From Planctomycetota bacterium (GTDB lineage Bacteria; Planctomycetota; Planctomycetia; Pirellulales; PALSA-1355): a DNA stretch of 64,000 bases. Each line of letters begins with the position of its first letter. Position 1 is the stretch's first letter. The notes beneath the pieces were generated by a model. The model had not been told where the DNA came from and did not search any database. It saw nothing but the letters and a program-made list of their open reading frames with translations. The DNA is taken from the NCBI GenBank assembly GCA_003389325.1, contig QQVE01000034.1:246045-310044 (forward strand). Reading direction: 5' to 3'. A program made the position numbers and the translations under genes. This document shows positions 26,081 to 34,607 of this stretch, one piece after another.

Positions 26081-26560
26081 CTAGCGCTTCAGATACTGCT
26101 GGTACGCGGCCACGGCCAGTTCGTCGCAGCGGTCGTTCTCGGGATGGCCGCTGTGGCCGGCGACGCGGATGTAGGTCAGCTTGTGATCGGCCACCAGGGC
26201 GTCGAGCTGCCGCCAGAGGTCTTCGTTCTTGACCTCCTTCCACTGCTTGCCCTCGCGGCGCCGCCAGCCGTTGGCCTTCCACTTGGGCATCCATTCGGCC
26301 AGCCCCTTGCCCACGTAGACGCTGTCGGTCATCAGCTTCACGTCCGAGGGCCTCTTGAGGGCCTCGAGCCCGCGCACCACGGCCGTCAGCTCCATGCGAT
26401 TGTTCGTCGTTTCGCGTTCGCCGCCGGACGACTCGATTTCTTTTTCCGAAGCCGGATGACGCAGGATGAAGGCCCAGCCGCCGGGGCCCGGATTCCCGCT
26501 GCAGGCACCATCGGTGTAGAGCTCGACGTTTGGCAAGGTGGCGCGAGAAGGTTGTGGCAT
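26081..26560 (-). CDS. rnhA: ribonuclease HI
   Basis: Cleaves RNA in RNA-DNA hybrids. Catalytic residues are visible in order: Asp in YTDGACSGNPGPGGW, Glu in NNRMELTAV, Asp in LMTDSVYV, and the final His/Asp region VAGHSGHPENDRCDELA. The handle segment WRRREGKQWKEVKNEDLW is present, as in E. coli RNase HI. Length 159 residues from the ATG at 26560; the frame is open a little further from a TTG, but the N-terminal extension is not conserved-looking. Lies between the heme sensor kinase gene and recG on the same strand. Confidence 0.94.
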   Translation of the reverse strand: MPQPSRATLPNVELYTDGACSGNPGPGGWAFILRHPASEKEIESSGGERETTNNRMELTAVVRGLEALKRPSDVKLMTDSVYVGKGLAEWMPKWKANGWRRREGKQWKEVKNEDLWRQLDALVADHKLTYIRVAGHSGHPENDRCDELAVAAYQQYLKR

Positions 26561-26630
26561 GGGGGGCCATCGTAGCGGGAAATCGAGAAATGGCAATGCG
26601 GCCCGGCGAGACGTAGCGAAGCCAGGGCAA

Positions 26631-28334
26631 TTACGACGTCGAGGCCGGGGCCTCGAGCCGCGGGCGGTCGCGCTTGGGATCTTCGACCACTGCCGGCAGC
26701 GACTCGGCCTTGGGCACTTCGGCCTTCGTCCACGGCAAACGCACCGTAAACGTGCTGCCTTTGCCCAACTCGCTTTCGAGCGAGATCTCGCCGCCCAGCA
26801 GCTTGCACAGCTCCTTGACGATCGACAGCCCGAGCCCCGTGCCGGAATACTCGCGGGTCATGGCATCGCCGCCGATGAGTACGCTCTTGCCCTGGCGAAA
26901 CTTCTCGAAAATGGCCACCTGGTCTTCCTCGGCGATGCCCACGCCGGTGTCGGAGACGGTGAGGATGAGGTGGTGGTCCCTGCGGCGGGCACCCACCACG
27001 ATGCGTCCGCCCTCGGGCGTGAACTTGATGGCGTTGGAGAGCAGGTTGTTGATGATCTGCTGCACCTTGGCCTGGTCCTGGAACATGTCGGGCAGCTTGG
27101 GCTCGACTTCCACTTCCAGATCGATGTTCTTCCGCTCAGCCAACGGGCGGGCCATGTCGCATTGGGCCACGGCCACCTGCTCGATCTGGATGTCGGAGAG
27201 CCGCACCTCCATCCGCCCGCTTTCGATCTTGGCCAGATCGAGAATGTCGTTGATCATCTCGAGCAGCACCTTGCCCGAGGTCTGAATGTTTCGGACGTAG
27301 CGCTTCTGCTTTTCGTCGAGCGAGTCGATCGAATCGAGCACGTCGGAAAAGCCGATGATGGCGTTGAGCGGGGTGCGCAGCTCGTGGCTCATCGTGGCCA
27401 AAAAGTCGGTCTTCAAGCGGTTCATCTCGTAGAGCCGCATGTTAGCCTGGGCCAACTCGTCGACCTTGACGTTCAGGTTTTCGTTGAATCGCTTGAGATC
27501 TTCCTGGTTGCTGGCCAATTGGCGCAGCATGCGGTTGAAGGCCGTGGCCAGCCGCTCGAACTCGTCGCCGGTGTGCAACTCGGCCCGCAGCGCGATTTCG
27601 CCCTGGCTGATGCGATCGCTCACGTCGCGCAGGTGCGCGAGCGGCTTGACGATGATGTACCGCACGATCAGGTACGATGCCATCACGGCCAGAAACGCCG
27701 TGATGATGGCTGTGGCGATCAGCACGGCGTAGTTCTTGGTCATCGCGGCCTGGGTCTTCTCGTCGGGCATGCTCAACTTGAGCACCGAGATCAAGTCGCC
27801 CAGTTCCTGCCGCTGCATGCCCGAGACGCCGATGTTCAGCGACTCGTGGCAGAAGATGCACCGCTGGTTGGTGAAGCGAATCGGCTTGTAAAACACATAT
27901 TTAGACGAATCGCCCACGTTGACGCGCTCTTCGTAGAACTCGTCGTTCTTGGCCGCCTCGCTGCCGGGGGCCTGCGAGAGATCGAACTGGCGCAGCACTT
28001 CCAGCTCGGCTGCGGTCGGCGCATGCGGGCCTTCGGCCACGGGGCGAATAAATTCCCACGCGTAGTCGCGGCTCTTGAGCCCCTGCTGCAAGTCCTCGAC
28101 CAGCCCGACGTTGTCCTGGTTGGCCCAGACCTTCATGTGCTGCGTGGCGAGGATCGACACGATCAGGCTCTTGGCACTTTCGCGGCTGGAGTCGTACACC
28201 AGCCGTTCGGTGCTGCGCCCGTACCACCAGAAGCTGCCGGCGATCAGCGCCAAGAGCGACGCCCCGAACAGCAGCAGGAACTTGCGCTCCAGACTGGTTT
28301 CGCCCAGGACACGTTTCAGCGAGCGATAAGACAT
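26631..28334 (-). CDS. membrane sensor histidine kinase with periplasmic c-type heme motif
   Basis: A 567-residue kinase. TM1 is at about 18-38 and TM2 at about 203-226. The periplasmic domain between them (40-200) has the look of a DUF3365/Tll0287-like sensor, with YVFYKPIRFTNQRCIFCHES holding a CxxCH motif at Cys159-Cys162-His163. It is therefore expected to carry covalently bound heme. A HAMP domain follows (228-280), then a coiled coil and HisKA (MSHELRTPLNAIIGFSDVL, phospho-acceptor His317). The ATPase has NNLLSNAIKFTPEGG, DTGVGI and GTGLGLSIV. The signal could be redox state or a diatomic gas; that is inference. No response regulator is adjacent. It lies between priA and rnhA. Confidence 0.9.
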   Translation of the reverse strand: MSYRSLKRVLGETSLERKFLLLFGASLLALIAGSFWWYGRSTERLVYDSSRESAKSLIVSILATQHMKVWANQDNVGLVEDLQQGLKSRDYAWEFIRPVAEGPHAPTAAELEVLRQFDLSQAPGSEAAKNDEFYEERVNVGDSSKYVFYKPIRFTNQRCIFCHESLNIGVSGMQRQELGDLISVLKLSMPDEKTQAAMTKNYAVLIATAIITAFLAVMASYLIVRYIIVKPLAHLRDVSDRISQGEIALRAELHTGDEFERLATAFNRMLRQLASNQEDLKRFNENLNVKVDELAQANMRLYEMNRLKTDFLATMSHELRTPLNAIIGFSDVLDSIDSLDEKQKRYVRNIQTSGKVLLEMINDILDLAKIESGRMEVRLSDIQIEQVAVAQCDMARPLAERKNIDLEVEVEPKLPDMFQDQAKVQQIINNLLSNAIKFTPEGGRIVVGARRRDHHLILTVSDTGVGIAEEDQVAIFEKFRQGKSVLIGGDAMTREYSGTGLGLSIVKELCKLLGGEISLESELGKGSTFTVRLPWTKAEVPKAESLPAVVEDPKRDRPRLEAPASTS

Positions 28335-28476
28335 AGCGAGTCGATCGGGAAGGACGCGTAACTTCGCCCGATCTTTCTAGTTTACGGCAGTTGCCCCGCC
28401 CAAACCAAGAGGAATGTCGCCCCGCTCACCGCAGCGCCGCGTCGAAAAAGCTGATTCTCGCCACCGTTTCGCCCGC

Positions 28477-28494
28477 AGCCATCGGCGACGGCGC
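28477..28494. repeat. 18-base dispersed repeat, copy A
   Basis: AGCCATCGGCGACGGCGC occurs here and again identically at 44923-44940, both times in noncoding DNA downstream of minus-strand genes (here just past priA). The flanks share a C/A-rich 'CCCCNCCCT' flavour but no further identity. It is possibly a remnant of a short dispersed element. Confidence 0.55.
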
Positions 28495-28523
28495 CTTGAC
28501 GCGTCACTCCCCACCCTCGCCAA

Positions 28524-30800
28524 CTACAGCATATCCACCGGATCCACGTCCACGATCCACTGCACATCCTCGGGTGGCTTCACATTGCCGGTGGCCGCTC
28601 GCACACCCCGGCGGAGCACGGCCGGGTCGCAACCGTGGATCTGAATGTGAAAGCGATACTCCCCGCGCAGCTTGGCGATCGGAGCCGGCGCCGGACCCAG
28701 CACCCGGGCCGCGGGCTCGTCGGCCAGCGCCTCGCGCAGCCGGCGAACCAGATCCTCGGCGAAGCCTTCGGCCGCCATCTCGCTGCCTCGTACGACGATA
28801 CGCACCAGGCAGGCAAACGGCGGGTAACCATGTTCCTCGCGCGAGGGCAGTTCGCCCTCGGCGAACGTGGCGTAGTCGTGGCGCACGGCTGCCAGAATCG
28901 CCGGATGCTCGGGGCTGAACGATTGCACCAGCACGCGTCCGCCCTGTTCGCCGCGGCCCGTGCGGCCAGCGACCTGGGTGACGAGCTGAAACGTCCGCTC
29001 TGACGCGCGAAAGTCGGGAAAGTGCAGCGCGGTGTCGGCGTTGATCACGCCCACCAGCGTCACGTTCGGGAAATCCAATCCCTTGGCAATCATCTGCGTG
29101 CCGACCAGGATGCGCACCTCGCCCTCGCGAAAGCGGTTGAGTGCCGCCTCGTGGCTGCCGGGCTTGCGCATGGCGTCGGTATCCATCCGCAATGTCTCAT
29201 AGTCGGGAAAGCGAGCCTTCACTTCCGCTTCGAGCCGTTGCGTGCCCAAGCCCCGGTAGTGGATACCGGCGAATTGACACTCCGGACACTGCGTGGGTGC
29301 CTTGGTCTGGTAGTCGCAATAATGGCAGAGCGCCATGTGGCCTTCGAGGTGATGCGTCAGCGCGATCGCACACCGCGGGCATTCCATCGCCATGCCGCAG
29401 GCGGGGCATTGGATGTGGGTCGAGTATCCGCGGCGATTGAGCATCAGGATCACTTGCCCACCCTCCTTGAGCGTGGCCGTCATGGCCAGGGCCAATTGCC
29501 GGCTGACGGCTCCACGATTGCGGCGGTCCTGAAACTCAGTGCGCAAATCGATCGTGCCCACGCCGGGCAAGGGCCTGCCGAAGACGCGACCCGGCAGCGA
29601 AACGAGCCGATATTGTCCCCGCTGCGCGCGGTGCCAGCTTTCCAGCGAGGGCGTCGCCGAGCCGAGCACGAGCGGAATGTTTTCGGCCTGCGCCCGGGCC
29701 AGCGCGACGTCGCGGGCATGATAGCGCGGCGCCGTTTCCTGCTTGAACGACGTCTCATGCTCTTCGTCGAGGATGATCAAGCCGGGGTTGGGCGTGGGGG
29801 CGAAGATGGCGCTGCGGGCGCCCACGACGAGGCCCACGCGTCCGGTGGCAATCTGCTCCCACTGCCGCCGGCGGTCGGCGTCGCGCTGGTGGCTGTGCAG
29901 CACGGCCACGTTGCCAAACCGCGATCGGAAGCGGGCCTCGGTCTGCGGCGTGAGGCTGATCTCGGGCACCAGCACGATGGCCTGCCGGCCGAAACGCAGC
30001 ACTTCGTCGATGGCCTGGATGTAGATCTCGGTCTTGCCGCTGCCGGTGACACCGTGCACGAGCACGGTCTGGTGCTCGCGCGACTCGAGCGCCGCGCGAA
30101 TCGCCTCGAGGGCTACTTCCTGGTCGGCGTTGAGCGACAAATGCGGCTCGCGCATCGGATGCGATCGCTCGACGCCGCTGCCCGAATCGACGCGCCGCGA
30201 GACGAACTCGACGAGGCCTTTTTTGTGCAGGTTCTGAATCGGGGCCGTCGTACAGCCTGCGGCCTGAGCTACCTGCGCAAGAGGCACCGGGTGTGTCTGG
30301 CCGGCCAGGAAGGTCACGATGCGCCGCTGCGTGGCGGTGAGTTTGAGTTCGGTGAGCCGGGCCGCCACGCGATTGGGCAAGCTCACGAACTTCGTGTTTC
30401 GGGTGCCGGCCTGGGTGCGCACGCCGGCCGGCACGACGGCCTCGAGCACCTTACCCCAGGGACAGAGGTAGTAGTCGGCCATCCACTCGGTCAGCGCGAG
30501 CATCTGCGGCGAAAGCAGCTTCCGCTCGTCGAAGACGCTGTGTAGCGATTTGAGCTGGCGGGGTTCGGGACGATTCTCCAGCCCGACGCAGTACCCGGTG
30601 ACCAGGCGATTCGACCGTCCCAAGGGGGCGCGCACCCGCTTGCCCAACGCCACCGTGTCGCGCAGCTTCTCGGGCACGCGGTAGTCGAAGTCGCCCTCCG
30701 GACCGGTGGCAAAAACCAGCTTTGCCACGAGCTCTTCGCGCGCATCGTCCACCTCCCACGGGGCGGGCTGCAGCTCGAACAGGTTCTGTTGCTGGGACAC
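28524..30800 (-). CDS. priA: primosomal protein N' (PriA helicase)
   Basis: Replication-restart helicase of 758 residues. Domain order is a 3'-DNA-binding domain (KLVFATGPEGDFDYRVPEKL), a winged helix, then the helicase with HGVTGSGKTEIYIQAI (Walker A about 250-257), LDEEHETSFKQETAPRYHARDVA and the zinc-binding insert. That insert has eight cysteines arranged as CPACGMAMECPRC, then CHYCDYQTKAPTQCPEC. Motifs LVGTQMIAKGLDFPNVTLVGV and QVAGRTGRGEQGG follow. The start is taken as GTG at 30800; the 390 bases of upstream open frame overlap the divergent nadD gene and are rejected. Confidence 0.94.
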   Translation of the reverse strand: MSQQQNLFELQPAPWEVDDAREELVAKLVFATGPEGDFDYRVPEKLRDTVALGKRVRAPLGRSNRLVTGYCVGLENRPEPRQLKSLHSVFDERKLLSPQMLALTEWMADYYLCPWGKVLEAVVPAGVRTQAGTRNTKFVSLPNRVAARLTELKLTATQRRIVTFLAGQTHPVPLAQVAQAAGCTTAPIQNLHKKGLVEFVSRRVDSGSGVERSHPMREPHLSLNADQEVALEAIRAALESREHQTVLVHGVTGSGKTEIYIQAIDEVLRFGRQAIVLVPEISLTPQTEARFRSRFGNVAVLHSHQRDADRRRQWEQIATGRVGLVVGARSAIFAPTPNPGLIILDEEHETSFKQETAPRYHARDVALARAQAENIPLVLGSATPSLESWHRAQRGQYRLVSLPGRVFGRPLPGVGTIDLRTEFQDRRNRGAVSRQLALAMTATLKEGGQVILMLNRRGYSTHIQCPACGMAMECPRCAIALTHHLEGHMALCHYCDYQTKAPTQCPECQFAGIHYRGLGTQRLEAEVKARFPDYETLRMDTDAMRKPGSHEAALNRFREGEVRILVGTQMIAKGLDFPNVTLVGVINADTALHFPDFRASERTFQLVTQVAGRTGRGEQGGRVLVQSFSPEHPAILAAVRHDYATFAEGELPSREEHGYPPFACLVRIVVRGSEMAAEGFAEDLVRRLREALADEPAARVLGPAPAPIAKLRGEYRFHIQIHGCDPAVLRRGVRAATGNVKPPEDVQWIVDVDPVDML

Positions 30801-30920
30801 GCGACGCGTTTTCCAGAGGTGGTGGCAGGCGGCAGGTCCAGCCGCTAGGATTGACGGTCCTGTGGGTTCAATATCCAGGGCAGGATGCCTGCTGGCAAGC
30901 GACGGAGCCTCGGCAAAGCG

Positions 30921-31562
30921 ATGCGACTGGGAATCTATGGGGGCTCGTTCGACCCGGTCCATTACGGACACTTGCTGCTGGCCGAGAGCTGTCGCGAGCA
31001 ATTGGCGCTTGACGCCGTGTGGTTTCTGCCGGCAGCGGTGCCCCCGCACAAGCAACAGCGCCAGTTGGCCACCGCGGGGACGCGGATCGAGATGCTCGAA
31101 CTGGCCATCGGCGGCCACGAGGCGTTCGCCGTGTGCACGTATGAGATCGATCGCGGCGGCGTGAGCTACACCGTCGACACGCTGGCCCACTTGCGCCAGG
31201 AAGACCCGACGCGGGAACTGTTCTTCTTAATGGGGGCCGACTCCTTGGGCGATCTGCCCACGTGGCGCGAGCCGGCGCGGATCTGCGAGTTGGCTGTGCC
31301 GGTAGTCGTCGATCGAAGGGGCGCGAGCGTTGGCGGCGAGGGAGACATGTTTTCCGTGCTCGGCGACGTGGTCGATGCAAAGCGGCTGGAGACGATTCGA
31401 CAGCACCTGGTGCGAATGCCGCGGATCGATCTGAGCTCGAGTGAAATTCGCCGCCGTGTGGCAGCGGGGGAGAGTGTGCGCTATCGGACGCCGCGGGCGG
31501 TGGAGAAGTATATCGGAGCGCAGAAACTCTATCGGGGAGAGAGCACGGCGGGAAACGGCTGA
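30921..31562 (+). CDS. nadD: nicotinate-nucleotide adenylyltransferase NadD
   Basis: Transfers AMP to nicotinate mononucleotide in NAD synthesis. The nucleotidyltransferase motif GIYGGSFDPVHYGHLLLAE (with H-Y-G-H) and the C-terminal IDLSSSEIRRRVAAGESVRY (the SSxxIR-type ATP site) are present, as is FFLMGADSLGDLPTWRE. Length 213 residues from the ATG at 30921. Divergent from priA across 120 bases; a TTGACG at 30851-30856 could be its -35 box, though no -10 box at good spacing follows. Confidence 0.93.
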   Translation: MRLGIYGGSFDPVHYGHLLLAESCREQLALDAVWFLPAAVPPHKQQRQLATAGTRIEMLELAIGGHEAFAVCTYEIDRGGVSYTVDTLAHLRQEDPTRELFFLMGADSLGDLPTWREPARICELAVPVVVDRRGASVGGEGDMFSVLGDVVDAKRLETIRQHLVRMPRIDLSSSEIRRRVAAGESVRYRTPRAVEKYIGAQKLYRGESTAGNG

Positions 31563-31592
31563 CGCGCCGTCGCCGGTAACGCCGGGCTAGAC

Positions 31593-31853
31593 TCAGGCGG
31601 CCTTGCGGGGCGCCAGGAGTGCTTGCAACTGGCGGCTGATGGTCGTGTCAGGAGGGATGGGCGCTTCGCGCAAGGCTTCGACGACTTGATCGAGTTGCTC
31701 GCGGGCGCTGAGCGCCAGATCGATGAAGATCCACTTCTGGCCCTTCAGCTCGCATGCCCCCGCGGGCGCCCCGCCAAACCAGTCTTGCCGTACTCCGAAT
31801 CCGGCACGAACGGCCAAAGCTACGGCTTCTTCCAAAAGCTCGACGGTGTGCAT
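31593..31853 (-). CDS. small orphan protein (86 aa)
   Basis: The translation MHTVELLEEAVALAVRAGFG, then DWFGGAPAGACELKGQKWIFIDLALS and EQLDQVVEALREA reads as a compact alpha/beta protein without membrane segments. I do not recognise the family. The gene is supported by AAGGA about eight bases before the ATG at 31853 and by a good sigma-70 promoter on the same strand at 31920-31948, which is rare in this GC-rich DNA. It is convergent with nadD. Confidence 0.6.
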   Translation of the reverse strand: MHTVELLEEAVALAVRAGFGVRQDWFGGAPAGACELKGQKWIFIDLALSAREQLDQVVEALREAPIPPDTTISRQLQALLAPRKAA

Positions 31854-31919
31854 CCTTCGCTTCCTTGCGTGAAATGCTTCGGCCGTCCACCTACGCGGCC
31901 GGGTATGCACTGGCGCGGG

Positions 31920-31948
31920 ATTATACCGGCTTGCGTTTTAGTTGCCCA
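31920..31948 (-). promoter_or_regulatory. sigma-70 promoter of the 86-aa orphan gene
   Basis: Read on the minus strand: TGGGCA (-35), a 17-base spacer, and a perfect TATAAT (-10). The transcript would start near 31913, giving a leader of about 60 bases before the ATG at 31853. Confidence 0.55.
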
Positions 31949-32115
31949 GGCGGGTACGTCGATACCGACAGATGACCTAACTACTTTCAGCGCAACAGGT
32001 CCAGACACGTCAACTCGGCAAGGCGGCGCGTTTACGCCCATCGAGAGAAGCCGGCAAAGGGCCGCGCTTTATTCACTTTGGGTGCTTCTCGCACCGCGCG
32101 ACTCGGAAGGCAGGC

Positions 32116-32952
32116 ATGTCCAACACCCCGACACCGCAAGATCCCAGCCTCGAGCAACAGGTCGAGATCCTCAAAGAGCAGCTCTACCAGGCTCAGAAAC
32201 TGACCGCCCTGGGCGAACTGGTCAGCACGACCACGCACGAATTCAACAACGTGCTGACCACGATCATCAACTACGCCAAGATGGGCCAACGCCACCACGA
32301 TCAGCAGACGCGCGACAAGGCGTTCGACAAGATCCTGGCAGCCGGCCAACGCGCGGCCCGCATCACGACCGGCATTCTGGGATTCGCCCGCAATCGCCCC
32401 GAGGGCTTGGAGTCGACCGACATGGTCAAGCTCGTCGACGACGCGCTGCTGCTGCTGGAGCGCGAGATGACCAAGTATCGCGTGCAGGTCGAGCGTCAGT
32501 TCCAACCGGTGCCTCCGGCGATGGCCAACGCCAACCGCATTCAGCAGGTGGTGATGAACCTGCTGGTCAATGCCCGGCAGGCGATGCCCGGCGGCGGGCA
32601 CGTCTGGATCCGCCTGACGCACGACCCGGCCCTGGACACCGTCGACCTGACGATCCGCGACACCGGCTCGGGCATTCCCCCGGAGAAGCTGCCGCGGATC
32701 TTCGATCGCTACTTCACGACCAAGAGCGGGCCCGACGCCAGCGGCAAGGGCGGCACCGGGCTGGGATTGTCGTTCTGCCGCGAAGTGATCGAAGCCCACC
32801 ACGGCCGCATCCGCGTGGAAAGCACGCCGGGCAAGGGAACGGCCTTCACGATTAAGCTGCCCGCGGCTCGACAGAGCGCCCCGTCGGCGGCCGCCAAGCC
32901 GGGCTTCCCGCTGCCACAGTCGGCTCCGCAGGAACCCACCGCGGGCGTGTAG
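32116..32952 (+). CDS. soluble sensor histidine kinase (NtrB-like transmitter)
   Basis: A 278-residue cytoplasmic kinase with no sensor domain beyond a short coiled coil (EQQVEILKEQLYQAQKLTALGELV). The phospho-acceptor box is STTTHEFNNVLTTIINYAK, of the HEFNN subtype. The ATPase has N box VVMNLLVNARQAMPGGG, G1 DTGSGIPPEKL, F box FDRYFTTKSG and G2 GGTGLGLSF. A Pro/Ala-rich tail ends it. With no sensing domain it probably receives its signal from a partner. No response regulator gene is adjacent, so its pathway is unknown. Confidence 0.88.
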   Translation: MSNTPTPQDPSLEQQVEILKEQLYQAQKLTALGELVSTTTHEFNNVLTTIINYAKMGQRHHDQQTRDKAFDKILAAGQRAARITTGILGFARNRPEGLESTDMVKLVDDALLLLEREMTKYRVQVERQFQPVPPAMANANRIQQVVMNLLVNARQAMPGGGHVWIRLTHDPALDTVDLTIRDTGSGIPPEKLPRIFDRYFTTKSGPDASGKGGTGLGLSFCREVIEAHHGRIRVESTPGKGTAFTIKLPAARQSAPSAAAKPGFPLPQSAPQEPTAGV

Positions 32953-32958
32953 CGCTCG

Positions 32959-33645
32959 CTAGAACTGCATCGGCGGGGCAGCGAATCCGCCGGCCCGCGC
33001 TTGGATGCCGGCCAGAATGACCTGCTCGAGCTCCACGTCGCGACCGATGCCGATCCAACCGGAAGTCGGCTCGCGCCCGCCCACGGGATTGGTCAGGCGC
33101 AGCAGTGCGTCGTCGTTGCGCAAGGTCTGGGAGTTGGCCAGGCTGATCGCTCCGGATTGAGGCCGCGGCACGTCCTCCAGCTCTTTGTAGACCTGCACGT
33201 CGATGTTGAATCCGCCGTGCGTGGGCGTCACCAGCACAATCGCGTGCCGCCGTATCGACTGCAGCGTGGCCTCCCACCGCTGGTAGGACGACACCGAGTC
33301 GCTGTTCCACGGCTCGAAAATCGTCGACGCGCTGCGCGGATAGGTCGTCAGGCGGCCTTCGGTCAGCAGATTGCCTGAGAGCCGCACGCGATCTTCGTAC
33401 TCGACGCGAAAGTAGTCGTCCACCACGTCCACGACCTGGTCCCAGACGAAATCCTGGTTCATGTTCGGCACGAACACGGGGTTCGACTGGGGCGCGAGCA
33501 CGGGCGGCGCGAGGCTGAAGTCGGGCGGATTGTACTGAAACGGCTGCCAGGCGTTGCAGCCGGTGACCGTCAGCGCGCAGACCGCCAGCGCGCAAGCTCT
33601 TAGCGCGTAGCGCAGGGGCGCGTTATTGGGCCGGTCGCCGTCCAT
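32959..33645 (-). CDS. lipoprotein of unknown function
   Basis: The N-terminus from the ATG at 33645 carries a lipoprotein signal, ALAVCALTVTGCNA, with the lipidated Cys at about residue 30. The mature part is rich in aromatic and acidic residues (VWDQVVDVVDDYFRVEYEDRVRL, STIFEPWNSDSV, SYQRWEATLQSIRRHAIVLV, GGFNIDVQVYKELEDVPRP) and looks like an alpha/beta periplasmic domain. I do not recognise the family with certainty. It is convergent with the histidine kinase, separated by six bases, and faces the inner surface of the outer membrane or the periplasm. Confidence 0.7.
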   Translation of the reverse strand: MDGDRPNNAPLRYALRACALAVCALTVTGCNAWQPFQYNPPDFSLAPPVLAPQSNPVFVPNMNQDFVWDQVVDVVDDYFRVEYEDRVRLSGNLLTEGRLTTYPRSASTIFEPWNSDSVSSYQRWEATLQSIRRHAIVLVTPTHGGFNIDVQVYKELEDVPRPQSGAISLANSQTLRNDDALLRLTNPVGGREPTSGWIGIGRDVELEQVILAGIQARAGGFAAPPMQF

Positions 33646-33844
33646 GGAATTCCGTGCGATCTGAGGCGGTCGCGAGAAATGGGGCGGTAGTGTCCACAAA
33701 AGCTGTCGCGGCGGCAAGATCAGATCGACCTCGCGATGCTGGCGAACTCGGGTGCCAACCGGCAGAGTAGAGAACCTGGGCAGCCACTCGACAACCGCGA
33801 CCGCCAGAACGGCCTCCGCGGCAGCTTGCAGCTAGCACTGCCGT

Positions 33845-33882
33845 AAAACGACGCAAGGCCGCGCCCAACGGCACGGCCTTGC
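33845..33882 (-). terminator. rho-independent terminator after the 231-aa gene
   Basis: A 13-base stem (GCAAGGCCGTGCC with GGCGCGGCCTTGC, one mismatch) closes a four-base loop, followed on the minus strand by GTCGTTTTA. It lies about 30 bases beyond the stop of the minus-strand gene at 33912. Confidence 0.6.
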
Positions 33883-33911
33883 CAAGTTTCGGTCGTTACC
33901 GCCGAGGCGGT

Positions 33912-34607
33912 TCAGCCATAGTTCGAATCGATGCCCAATCGGGTCTTCAACTGATCGAACGCGTGGCGGTAGTGCTCGCTGGACGAATGCACGTGCTCGG
34001 CCTCGGTGATGAACCGCATCTGGTCGTCGCAACCGATGCCGCGGTCGCCGAAGATGGCTTCGTATTCCTCGAGGTTGTTGCCGTAAACGATCAGCAGCTT
34101 GTGCTCGTCGAACTGCACTTCCTGCGGGATGCCGGGATTCAGCACCGCGATGCCCGTGCAGCCGTCGTTGACCAGCAGATCTTCGAAGTCGTACAGCGTG
34201 CTCTTGAGCACCGGCATGTCGATGTGCTCGCGGTACAGGTCCACGTGGCCGCGGACGTCGCGGTTGTGGCTCGTTTCGAGCACGACGTCGACCTCGCCGC
34301 CGAGCGGATCGAGCAACTCCATGAACACCTCGAACAGGTGCTCCTTGGACGCGGCGCCCATCAGCACCGGCACGCTCGAGCGGTTCTCTTCGTCGCGATA
34401 GACGTCGTGGCGGTATCCCTGGCAGGGCACCACCTGCAAATCGTATGACGGACGCACGGCGCCGGTGAGCTCGAAGTCGCCGTAGCGCACGACGCCCAGA
34501 TGGGCCTCGAGATCTTCGGGACTCAGGCGGTCGAAGCTGCTGGTCGCGGCGTGCGACGCAGCCTCCTCGTGCAATACGTTACGAAAGAATTTCTTCAGAA
34601 ATCCCAT
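33912..34607 (-). CDS. conserved-looking soluble protein, function unknown (231 aa)
   Basis: The sequence MGFLKKFFRNVLHEEAASHA is followed by an acidic alpha/beta protein with YGDFELTGAVRPSYDLQVV, VPVLMGAASKEHLFEVFMELLDPLGGEVDVVLETSH, HIDMPVLKSTLYDFEDLLVNDGCTGIAVLN and HKLLIVYGNNLEEYEAIFGDRGI. No signal peptide or membrane helix is seen. The first helix is amphipathic and basic and might touch the membrane. I do not know the family. The start at 34607 has GAGG eight bases upstream. A good terminator follows the stop, so it is a single-gene transcript. Confidence 0.7.
   Translation of the reverse strand: MGFLKKFFRNVLHEEAASHAATSSFDRLSPEDLEAHLGVVRYGDFELTGAVRPSYDLQVVPCQGYRHDVYRDEENRSSVPVLMGAASKEHLFEVFMELLDPLGGEVDVVLETSHNRDVRGHVDLYREHIDMPVLKSTLYDFEDLLVNDGCTGIAVLNPGIPQEVQFDEHKLLIVYGNNLEEYEAIFGDRGIGCDDQMRFITEAEHVHSSSEHYRHAFDQLKTRLGIDSNYG

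Noticed and set aside
30801..31190. N-terminal extension of priA by 130 residues
   Set aside because: It overlaps the divergent nadD coding sequence and shows no PriA homology.
33623..33874. 83-codon frame between the lipoprotein gene and the 231-aa gene
   Set aside because: Low-complexity translation; it overlaps the lipoprotein start and the terminator hairpin.
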